DNA of 64,000 bases, taken from the NCBI GenBank assembly GCA_034401795.1, contig CM067366.1:67788014-67852013 (forward strand). Direction: 5' to 3'. A program made the position numbers and the translations under genes. The notes under the pieces were generated by a model, which saw only the letters and a program-made list of their open reading frames with translations, ran no database searches and was not told the origin of the DNA. Positions 12,016 through 22,052 of the stretch are shown here, in pieces; positions within the stretch are counted from its first letter, which is position 1, and each line of letters opens with the position of its first letter. The DNA is from Chaetoderma sp. LZ-2023a (taxonomy: Eukaryota > Mollusca > Caudofoveata > Chaetodermatida > Chaetodermatidae).

Positions 12016-13283
12016 TATTTTATGGTATATGAATTGACGGGGTGAATTGGTCGTGGGTTGAGTTGGACTGCACGGTTTGGCTTATGTAGACATGGCGGCT
12101 TCGGTATCAGTTTTAACCGTATATGACTTCTAATTGGTAAATTTGAACAAAACCTTTAAATCCAGTTGGCAAGATGATTAAAGATCCTGGTAAAAATATT
12201 TTATGTCGTACACCTTGGCTTAATGTATACCACTGCAGGTAGAGCTGTTCGGTATACCATATTTACTGTACGGTATCGGTATCATGACAATACCGAAATA
12301 CCGTAACAAGCAAATCTAATATTATAAAATTTTGTTACCGTTTACGTCGGTGCTGCGCAAATTTAAAAAAATACAACTTTTATTCAAAAAGGTTACCACA
12401 ATTACAGTATGCTGAGTACAGCTCACAAAAACAAAATCAAATTAACTTTTGTGCATTTGTCATGTCCAAATATTAATGCGTCATTATTATTGTTGAGTAA
12501 GGATAATCCTTCAATGATTCGGAGCAACCGCAGCAGATTCTGGCGAGCCCGAAATAGTACCGGTCAATTGAAAAAATTTTTGATTTTCACAATAAATTCT
12601 GATAAATATTCCAAATCGAATGATAAAACAATAAGTGTGGTTATTTTAAAATTAAATTCTCTCGCAACTAGGGTTAAATCCGCAAAAATAGATGTCTACA
12701 AACGTCCACAGATATTCAACTACAATATATTTGCGCAACTTTACAGGATCGAGGGTGTGTTACAAAACAGCCAATCAGAGAGCTGCATTAGGTACCGGTA
12801 GTAATTATAATATGACAATATCCAAGATGGATGCCACAAATTGCGCAAAAGAGAAGAGAAAAATGGGTTGTGTCAGAAATGTTTGCGTAACTTTTGCGCG
12901 AACTTAAAATGGGTTACGCAAATTTGCAGGCCATAATATTTTTTAGAAATCTGAGGGATTTAATAAGGATTAGTATGGATTTAATAGCGGTTGATTTTGT
13001 GCATTGATGACGAGATTCCGAGATTTACGACATTCTCTGGAGATATTACGGTAAAAGTGTTTTAACTATCACAATTTTTGTAATGATGTCTAAGAAATCT
13101 AACATGCTCAAACGATAATAGCCATAAAAATTAATATGAATAGATTAGTTCACCAATTGCAATTAATGATTTTTTTTGTGACATTCTGTTGTTTTCGGAT
13201 TCACTGTGATTGTAAAGTAATGTAGCTGTCCATAGATATCTAATGTTTAGATTTGATCCGCATTTACCGAGTACCCGTTTAAT
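12016..13283. other. intronic stretch without recognised gene
   Basis: Holds a TTCGGTATACC...ATACCG-rich segment at 12245-12310, of the kind found at hAT-type ends, but no matching second end was found. The open frame at 12409-12801 has no domain. Confidence 0.4.
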
Positions 13284-13437
13284 AATAATAGTTAGCCTTC
13301 AGAAACATCTCGGATAGTTCACCTTGCAGGCTAAAGCATGTATACCGACTGATTTAGCTATCACATTTGTGAATGCACCACCTCTCGCCTCCAAAATCAG
13401 GAGAGCGGGCAAAATCACATGATTTATATATTTTACT
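13284..13437 (+). repeat. tandem duplication, unit 1 (empty-site version)
   Basis: About 154 bp starting TAATAGTTAGCCTTCAGAAA. The second unit starts near 13438 and is split by the hAT-type element; it resumes at 15601. Unit 1 shows the sequence without the insertion. Confidence 0.85.
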
Positions 13438-14725
13438 AATAATAGTTAGCCTTCAGAAACATCTCGGATAGTTCAGCGTGCAGGCTAAAGTGTGTATACC
13501 GTCTCATTTAGCTATCACATTTGTGAACACATCACCTTTCGCCTCCAAAAACAGGAGAGCAAGCAAGCCGGGGGTCAGTTACATTTAGATGTAACTAGTT
13601 ACAGTTACATTGCACTATGTCAGTTACAGTTACATTTGTTGAGCAATGTAACTAGTTACATTTCAATTACTTTGCATAAGGTAACTAAAGTTACATTTCA
13701 GTTACATTAGTTACTTTGACTGATAATTATTATGAAGGACTATGTGAACATCAATGTCATCATAAGAGGTGTAATGTAGTCAACCAGATTGAGATATATA
13801 TATAGTAGAAACAAAATACCACTACAACCACTGATGTAATATACTGACAGAACTGAATCCGTTTCAGATATAAAATATAAAACTGATGAAAATTCTTTGA
13901 TAAATTTGACTGAATTTTTTTGCTGCCATATGCAATAACAAATTTCAATCAACTGGTTTCCAAAATAATAAGAGACTAGTTTAATTGCACAGCCTTCATA
14001 GATGTACATATATATTTCTTCCTCTAACCCTTTCAACCCAGACATGCCATATAACAAACATTAATCTTATTGTAAGAAATAATTGTTTAAATATTTTGAA
14101 ACTAATTTAACTGAAAGCTTTGCTACCATAGGTATCAACATTTTTCAGTGAAATTAGTTCAACAGATTTCCTTAAGAGCATTGACTTTCTATGACAAGAT
14201 AATCTGTCATCTACCATGGGGCAATATAACAGCCTCCAGTGCAATTATCTTCCAAATATCCAGCAGCTTTAATGTTTGCTTAATGTCAAATAGGAATATA
14301 AATAGTTTGAAATTAATTTATTACTTTCATTAGTTGCAATGACAAATTGATTCCGATCAGATGATCTGCTGAGTACTTTATACTTACTGCATTTGTAATT
14401 ATACTTTCAAAAGCTGTTGCTTCATATGTCAGCAACAGTTTTTTTCAGGTCAGATTAGTTTCAAAATGTTCAACAGCTTTCCAGTACACTAGTTTAATTC
14501 CACAGCCTTTATAAATTCTGTCTGTTATACCAAAATGGTTGATGGCTTGACCTTTATCAATGACATTGTCCTTTGATCTTTACCTATGTGAATAGACTGT
14601 AGCTTGAGTATAATTGCTGAGCAATGATGTCTTAAGCTGGCCTAATCAATAGCATGAAAAGAACACATACTGTGGCAGATTTTAACTTTCTTTACAATTC
14701 AACAGTTGGCCTTGTTTTAATCCGC

Positions 14726-14956
14726 TTAACCCTTTAACACTAAAGCTGGACAAACCAACTTTTGCACTGATTTTGAGAAATGCCCATATTCAGACATATA
14801 TATATATATAAGATATTTTGAAAATTTACCACTGGAGTGATGCTCAATAACCAAGCCAGTCATTGCAGTGGCAAATTTTCTAAGATAATCTCATGGTCTT
14901 CAAATGGACATTTTCTATGAGAAAGCTAGTTTTCTTCAAAAATCTTTAAAAGTTAA
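14726..14956. repeat. M1 MITE copy (piggyBac-type), degenerate
   Basis: Starts TTAACCCTTTAACAC and ends AAAAGTTAA. The central palindrome around CCAGTCATTGCAGTGG is recognisable but diverged. Confidence 0.65.
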
Positions 14957-15105
14957 TTCTATAATGATTCAGTAAACAACCTGTTTCTAAGCTACATGTA
15001 GATTAATGTAAAAGCTGATTTTGATTAAAGGTTGTTGTTGCCTGATGTAACAATAACATTCAAATTATCATTACTAATATATCACATATACAGATATAGA
15101 GTGGG

Positions 15106-15260
15106 TTAACCCTTTAATGGCCAAAATTTGTTAAGAAACGTCTATTTTGTGGGCTACAAGATTTATATTTGAAAATTTACCACTGGAATGACTGACCCAA
15201 TAATCAAGCCAGTCATTCCAATGGCATATTTCTAAAATAAATATCACTGACACTTGGAAA
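15106..15260. repeat. M1 MITE copy, right end lost
   Basis: Begins TTAACCCTTTAATGGCC and carries TTTACCACTGGAATGACT and its partner arm; the distal right arm and right TTAA are not found. Confidence 0.65.
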
Positions 15261-16249
15261 TAAAGTTGTTGCCCATAGCATCAACCTCTTCCAGTAAAAT
15301 TAGCATCAATATATTCAACAGCTTACTTGAATGATTACATTGAAATTGGGATATTGGAGTGTCACGTGTATAACAGTAGGTACGCCACAAATTAAGAAAA
15401 TTGTAATAAATTTGGTAAAAAAATTTTGAAATGTAACTGAAAAGTAACTGAAATTTCAGTTACTTTTGCAATCTAACTGGTTACATTTCAGTTACTGTAA
15501 CTAAAAAAATTCTTCAGTTACGAGTTACTTCAGTTACATGAAAAATGTAACTAAGTTACAGTCAGTTATAAGTTAAAGTTACCCCAGCCCTGAGAGCAAG
15601 CAATATCACGTGATTTATATATTTTCGCGACACCATTTATTGTCAAATTTAGGATTGATTTTGATCTTATAAACCATGTTTATTAAGCAATGTACAATAT
15701 TTATACCGTCCCAGGTAATAATTTCAGTCGCACGATCATGGTTTTAAGGTTTACAGTAGGGGGGGGGGGCCAAGAAATTGTACTGGTAAATTGCGTTAAA
15801 TTTTCGTATTATTGTCCATCTTTTAAAACAATTTTAAAGAATAAACTTCAACTTTTTCTTGATCTGTTCCTAATGTAAGCCCACCCGTCTGGCAAAGATG
15901 TTGGTTTGGAAATAAATTGATCAGCTTGATAGAAGGCTACGCTACAAACACATGAAAATAAAATATTTGCGATATTTCGATTTTTTCTAAATCATAGCGT
16001 AAAAAATTGACTGGAAATAAATCTTGATTTTCGGTAATATCGGATAATTGTACAAACCTATGTACCACGTGACCTAGCAATTGTTCGCCAAACAAAAAAT
16101 GTTTGCTCTCCTGAATGGACCCCTGTTAGGCCTATTGTTGATCTACAAAGATCAGTGATCTCAATGTGCTTTAACAACTATTTGTTGCGCATGAGATTTT
16201 GCTAGACGGTGACGGTTTTGGATTGATTATTCACACTGCAAGTTCTTAC

Positions 16250-16333
16250 TAGGCTTGCAAGATTTTGTCCTAGGAGGTATTGCGATATATCGTGGTGAGA
16301 AAATCGTGTTATTTCGATATATCATATTGCCTA
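16250..16333 (+). repeat. direct-repeat copy 2 of the CTAGGCTTGCA sequence
   Basis: Matches 11931-12015 up to GCCTA at 16329-16333, where a DIRS left end begins; copy 1 continues with different sequence at that point. Confidence 0.7.
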
Positions 16334-16521
16334 TTCTCCTTCGATCAATACTTACCATTATATTACTCTCGATAATACAAGCTAGCTAGCTAGCTGCTCT
16401 AGGAATCTAATGCTTTACCGGCTCCTGGAACCTGGTACCTGGTTCCCAACAAATGCGTACCCGTCTGCCAGTGAGGCTCATTCTTGTTTGCATAGCTTTT
16501 TTGCATTTGGAAAATCTTAGA
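16334..16521 (+). mobile_element. solo left end of a DIRS element (oldest of three)
   Basis: Begins TTCTCCTTCGATCAATAC like copies A and B and follows the same ITR order (GCTTTACCGGCTCC, GTACCCGTCTGCC, CATTCTTGTTTGCATAG), but is clearly more diverged. It is cut at 16521, where copy A starts with the same bases. Confidence 0.8.
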
Positions 16522-17060
16522 TTCTCCTTCGATCAATACTCACCATTCTGTTACTTCTGATATACAGCTGGCTCTGACAGCTGGCTCTAGGACTATAGTC
16601 TTAGAAAGCTTTACCGACTCCTTGGAACCGGGTACTCGGCTCCCAACTGCCGAGTACCCGTCTACCATAGAGCTCATTCTTGTTTGCATAGCAACAAGAG
16701 CATACATGCTTTTTGCAGTGGAGAGATTCAGGATTAATTTCTAAGTCTTTTGTCTGTGATAGTGATAGCTAGTGATTCTCTTGCAAGGATAATTGGATAA
16801 TATGGATACCGCCGATGATAACCAGGTTGTATAATTCCTTATTATCCATAGTTAAAAGACTTAGGTCTCTAAATTTCGTTGTGTTGCATGTTCCAATTTC
16901 TGACCCCAAAGAATCTGGGACGTGTGTTAACAACGAGATATGCCGGATGATCGCCTTCTTTAAACGCCAACAGGCGATCGGCAGATATGAAAATAGGTGT
17001 TTGCTACGGTATTTCTAACACGAATATCGGCTGACGTCGTTCTCCGTAGGATCTGAGCGG

Positions 17061-17070
17061 GTGACGTCAC
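17061..17070 (+). promoter_or_regulatory. CRE-like palindrome in the DIRS leader (copy A)
   Basis: GTGACGTCAC contains the TGACGTCA core bound by CREB/ATF factors. It is kept in copy B at 21466-21475. Function is inference. Confidence 0.4.
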
Positions 17071-17599
17071 ACCCGTGATGCTCGGATGTTTATGTGAAGA
17101 AAATTTTTTTTCATTAATTCGCGCATCTTGTTCTGGGTGCTGCGTACTAAAAATGGTACCGGAAACTTTGGAATGTTCAAGTTTACGTGTTATCACGATC
17201 GGTTTGCAATGATCGGTGGTTTCAAAATTCTTGATTAGATGTGCGGTCTGCGGTTTTACCGTGTGCTACAGCAGTTTATTGACATTTTGTTTTTTCTTCA
17301 CATATCGTTTCGGCTTTCGTTAGGAGTATAATTTATATTGATTGGTAAATATACCCCGAATGCTATGCGATATGATTCCTGGTTCCTTTATACATCCTGG
17401 AGGATCAATTATGGGTGTATTTATGCCCGCATCGTTCTTGTCGTCATAATCAATGCGATCTTTGCTATAACGTTGCGGGGTGGGGTGTGGGAGCGTACAG
17501 TTAATTTATGGTCAAATTATTTGAAAATTAATTGTCTGCCTTCCGTTTGTGTCTCGTTCCGCTTGCTTATTGTAGGTTTGTGCTTATTTATGGGCCAAG

Positions 17600-19604
17600 C
17601 CAGCCCCGCCATCATGTGACGAGTGCCACAAATTCGTACGGGTCCTGTTTAAGGACCATGTGTGTTTTAGGTGTACTCCATGTAACCTTGATAGTAGGTG
17701 TAATGTGTGTGCAGTGTGGTCCGCGGAGATGATGTTAAAGCTCCTTGCCCAGAAGGATGTGGCTGGGTCTGACGCGGGGTCAGGCGGTGCGAAGGTAAAT
17801 CGTGGAGCGTCCGGTTCGGCCGGGGGGGGGGGCGCTCCACGTCCCCAGCTGGAGGTGGCGGAGATGGCACCGCCGGCGTGGTTCGGTCCGGCTATGTAGG
17901 GTTTTCTGCATAGCGTTCTGCCCACGCTGGTGTCGTCACTGCTGCCGAAGGTTGGGGGGCAGTTTCTCCCCATGTCTGGTACGGACCCTGTCCTAGGAGG
18001 AGGAGAGGTTGCTGCGGCCCGTGATGCCACAGGTGGAGAATATGGAGGTCGATTCCGTCCTGGACGGAACCGTCCTCCATCTGTCTGGCTTGGCGCAAGC
18101 CAGGGCAGCGGCTCCGCCCGTGGTTGAGGCCAATCTGGTACCAGGCACCGGTCCCGTGATGGCTGGTTTGACGCCAGCTGACACGGTGGCCGGGCCGGGC
18201 GTGGTACTCGCCTATCTCACCTGGTCCGGCGGTCAGACATGGGGTGCCGTTGGCGCCCGTGTCTGGCCACGGTTCCGCGTCCGTTATGGGTCCGTACGGT
18301 TTTCCGGGCGGATGTACCCCATGAACTGGTGCGTTTCATGGGGTGGCGGCGGAACCGTTTGGTACCGGAGTGCCTGTCGTGTCAGCCGCGGCTCCTTGCC
18401 GGGAGGCCGTGGCTGGCAGGCGCGTCAACGGGTGACGTGTTCACGGGTGTGTCCTCGGAAGTAGACTGGTCGGAGGCTCTGGCTTGGCTAGCCAGGGTGG
18501 ACCCGTCTGTGGTTTCGGCCACGGCCGAGGAGGATGCGCCCTGTCCGTCGGTTGCATCGATTAGGACGGGGATCTTGCCCGCGGCCCGGATCCAGTCGAT
18601 TGGACTGGATCCACGGTTCGTAGAGTTGCTGGAGGCTATTTATAGCAAGCAGCTTACGACCAAGGGCCAGCTCCCTGCGGCCTCCAGGGAGGTGCGGGCA
18701 AGGTGTCGTATTCCACGGGGGGAATACGACAGATATGGTGTTGTACCGTCGGTCACCGAGGATGACCGATAGGTTCTGGGTGTTCAGAGTGCTGGAGGGG
18801 GTGGCCCCGGTCCGGCACTTGTGGACAGGTCCCAGGCACACCAGGAGGAAGTCCTGTCCCTATGCGATGAGGGTGTGAGGGCAGCTATGAGTGCTGTCAA
18901 CCATTCTCATCGCCTTCTTCAGTCGGTGTGGGCTGAAGCGGGGGCAGGCCGCCCTGTGCCACCTGTGGCGCTTTCGTGCGTCAATGACGGCTTGTTGCTG
19001 TCTATGGACGCACTGGCAAGGGTGCAAGCGCGTGTGACACAGTCCAGGAGGAAAATGGTTTTTGACCATATGCGTCCGGCTACGGCTGTAAGGGAGCGTC
19101 TTCTTGGGACACCCCTGACGGGGCCTAGCATCTTTGGTGGCCAGGCGCGGGCCATCCTAGAGGACACTGCCAGCATTGCGGTAAACCTACAGCTGGAGCT
19201 AGTGCGGCAAGCGCACGCACTAGGGGCTGTAGGGAAGCCGTTAGCTGTTCAGCCTTCAAAGAAGCAGAAGAAGCATAAAGGCAAGGCGAAAGCTAAGCCT
19301 AGTGCGACTTCTGCTTCGTCTGGTTTTTCTCAGCCGCTGCCAGCGAGCGCACGCACTAGGGGCTGTAGGGAAGCCGTTAGCTGGCCAACCTTCGAAGAAG
19401 CAGAAGAAGCAGAAAGGCAAGGCGAAAGCTAAGCCTGCTCCGACTTCTGCTTCGTCTGGATTTTCTCAGCCGCCGCCGGCTAAGAAAGCCAGGAAGGTTG
19501 TGGAGGCCCCTACACTCCCCAATGTTGCTCCGGATTGCCCTAGAGGCGGGAAGGGTAAGGGTAAGTCCTCCAAGGGCGGAAAGAAGGGAGCGGATCGTAC
19601 CTGA
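17600..19604 (+). pseudogene. Gag-like ORF of DIRS copy A, broken
   Basis: Aligns by eye with the copy B Gag-like ORF. The Cys-rich start is conserved (CDECHKFVRVLF, then CFRC). Lesions: a TAG at 17897-17899 where B has CAG; a deletion of roughly 230 bp near 17997 that removes the acidic Ser/Glu tract; several frameshifts; a stop near 18769; and a 136-bp tandem duplication (repeats starting 19211 and 19347) near the C-terminus. The terminal TGA at 19602-19604 is conserved with B. The codon aligned with B's first ATG is CTG here, so that ATG is not the conserved start. Confidence 0.8.
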
Positions 19605-20926
19605 GGGTACGAAAGCTCCCTTCATATCCGCCTGGACCGCACCTGTGCGACAGGAACAGCGGTGCCTGTTATACCTGCCGAGCCAGGACGGAAATGGTTC
19701 TCTCTCGTTAAGAAAGGGGGGAGCGGACCGCGAGACGGACAACCCCGTTAGACGTCACGGCTCATGCGTTTCGTCGAGGCCTGGCGAGGTGTGATGTCAG
19801 ACAGTCTGGTCCTGGGATGGTTATTCCAGGGGTACATGCCGGAGTGGTGGGACTTTCCGCCGCAGAATCTGTCCACGGGAACCAGACAAGTTAGAAGCCG
19901 TTCAAAACGAAGTGTCGGGTTTGCTTCTGAAGGGAGCAATAAAACCAGCGAACCAGAACACTCCAGGCTTCTATTCCAATATGTTCCTTGTCCCCAAGAG
20001 CACAGGGGGATGGAGACCCGTACTCAATCTCAGGCCATTAAATTGGTTTATCCATACGCCTTGGTTCCAGATGGAAACGCCGAGGTCGGTAATGGCAGGA
20101 TTGAGGAAGGGAATGTGGTGTGTATCGATCGATCTGAAAGATGCATATTTCCACATTCCGGAACAGGAGTTGTCACAGGTTTCTGAGATTTGCATTTCAG
20201 AATCAAGTATGGGAGTTTATTGTTCTCCCATTTGGCCTGTCGACAGCTCCAAGGGTTTTCACAAGAGTGGTCCTTGCGGTGACAGCGTTTCTCAGAAAAG
20301 AGAACGTGGCGCTACACACCTACATAGACGACTGGCTGATCAAGGCAGACTCGGCAGCCAGGTTGAACGTGAATACTGCTCTGACTCTGAGGTTACTTTC
20401 AGATCTAGGCTGGATAGTCAACAAGGAGAAATCCGAGTTGACGCCCACTCAACATTTCGTTACACACAGGCGTGAGTCTAGACCCTAGCATTGGGAACTA
20501 GCATATAAACGCCTTAAATATTACAACACACACACACGATCTCGAGGAGGGCAGGGTTTACCCATCAGAGCCCAGAGTGGTGTCTGTTAGCCATCCTCAA
20601 GAGTTTTCGAGTGGGAAACCACATTCAGGCGAGGCGGTTTCTTCAGATGCTGGGCATGATGGTCTCCATGGAGCAGGTGATCCCGTACGCTGCTCTAATG
20701 CGGAGACCTATCCAGTTGTATCTGATGTCTCTGTGGAAACGGAGAACAGAACCCCTGTCAAAACTGGTACCAGTTTTGGAGCCGATAATGTCGCATCTTG
20801 TATGGTGGGAAAAGCGTCAGAATCTCCTAGTAGGGGTTTCGCTGCACCTACCCCACCCCCAGCTGTCCGTGTTCACGGATGCATCGCTGGAGGGGTGGGG
20901 GGGGGCCCTGCCTGGGAGAACACCAG
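19605..20926 (+). pseudogene. RT region of DIRS copy A, broken
   Basis: Frames alternate but encode the conserved RT blocks: GFYSNMFLVPKSTGGWRP, SIDLKDAYFHIP (intact motif A, unlike copy B), TYIDDWLIKAD and the connection region. A short deletion near 19875 removes residues present in B. Near 20463-20540 an unrelated insertion of some tens of bases replaces part of the frame. A six-G run near 19715, where B has 13 G, changes the frame. The block ends in RNase H (VFTDASLEGWGG) at the copy B insertion point. Confidence 0.85.
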
Positions 20927-20938
20927 TTCTCCTTCGAT

Positions 20939-21080
20939 CAATACTCACCATTCTGTTACTTCTGATATACAGCTGGCCTTGACAGCGGCTCTAGGATTAT
21001 AGACTTAGAAAGCTTTACCGACTCCTGGGAACCGGGTACTCGGCTCCCAACTGCCGAGTACCCGTTTACCATAGAGCTCA
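20939..21080 (+). repeat. left inverted terminal repeat of DIRS copy B
   Basis: Inverted match to 27862-28003 with no mismatch seen by eye, implying a recent insertion. The outermost 12 bp (20927-20938) are specific to the left end, as is normal for split DIRS ITRs. Confidence 0.9.
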
Positions 21081-22052
21081 TTCTTGTTTGCATAGCAACA
21101 AGAGCAATACATGCTTTTTGCATTAGGGATTTTAGTGTTTTAAATAATCTAAGTCTTTAATCGGTGATAGTTTGTGTGTTCTGAAAGGATTAACTAAGGA
21201 CTATGGAGAATACCGCCCAAGACAACCAGGTTGTATTGTTCTTTATTATCCATAGTTAAAAGACTTAGGTCTCTAAATTTCGTTGTGTCGCATGTTCCAA
21301 TTTCTGACCCCATAGAATCTGGGACGTGTGCTAACAACGATATATGCCAGACGATCGCCTTCTTTAACCCCCCAACAGGCGATCGGCAGATATGAAAATA
21401 GGTGTTTGCTACGGTATTTCTAACACGAATATCGGCTGACGTCGTTCTCCGTAGAATCCGAGCGGGTGACGTCACACCCAGTCGCTCGGATGTTTATGTG
21501 AAGAAAATTTTTTTCATTAATTCGCGCATCTTATTCTGGGTGCTGCGTACTAAAAATGGTACCGGAAACTTTAGAATGATCACGTTTACGTGCGATCACG
21601 ATCGGTTTGCAATGATCGGTGGTTTCAAAATTCTTGAGTAGATGCGTGGTCTGCGGTTTTACCGTGTGAGACAGCAGTTTGTTATACATTTTGTTGTTTT
21701 CTTCACATATCGTGCTGCTTTCGTTAGGAGTATAATTTATATTGATTAGTAAATATACCCTGAATGCTATGCGATATGATTCCTGGAGCCGTTACACATC
21801 CTGGAGGATCTATTATGGGTGTGTTTGTGCCCGCCGCGTGCTTGTCGTCATAATCAATGCGATCGTTGTTGTAACGTGGCGGGGTGGGGTGCGGGGAGGT
21901 TACGGTTAATTTATGAGTCAAAATTATTTGAAAATTAATTGTCTGCCTTCCATCCGGGTCTCGTTCCGCTTGTTTATTGTAGGTTTGTGCTTATTTTATA
22001 GGCCAAGCCAGCCCCGCCATCATGTGACGACTGCCATAAGTTTGTCCGTGTA
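21081..22052 (+). promoter_or_regulatory. DIRS copy B leader with CRE-like site and possible splice acceptor
   Basis: A 970-bp leader well conserved with copy A. It contains the palindrome GTGACGTCAC at 21466-21475. At 21999-22001 the pyrimidine-rich TTATTTTATAG is followed by an open frame encoding a conserved Cys pair before the first ATG. That arrangement would fit a splice acceptor feeding the Gag-like ORF; not proven. Confidence 0.4.

Larger units (their letters stand above)
13564..15592. mobile_element. hAT-type non-autonomous element, 2.03 kb
   Basis: Bounded by a perfect 8-bp direct repeat AGAGCAAG (13556-13563 and 15593-15600), the duplication length of hAT transposons. The left end begins CAAGCCGGGGGT and the right end, read inward, CAGGGCTGGGGTAAC: similar imperfect terminal repeats. 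Both ends carry dense subterminal GTTAC/GTAAC repeats in both orientations (13575-13710 and 15425-15585). The tandem sister unit at 13284-13437 lacks the insertion, confirming the boundaries. No transposase domain was found inside. The interior holds M1-type MITE copies (14726-14956, 15106 onward) and M2-like arms (14088-14170, 14435-14475), so it is old. Confidence 0.8.
16522..20926 (+). mobile_element. DIRS copy A, left part
   Basis: Older copy of the same family as 20927-28041, visibly similar along most of its length. It has a left ITR (16522-16700), a leader, a broken Gag-like region (17600-19604) and a broken RT region (19605-20926). It stops inside RNase H at GAGAACACCAG, where copy B is inserted, and resumes at 28042. 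No right ITR of copy A is in the window. Confidence 0.9.

Noticed and set aside
12409..12801. 130-codon ORF in the large intron
   Set aside because: No domain, no splice context, AT-rich composition expected of chance.
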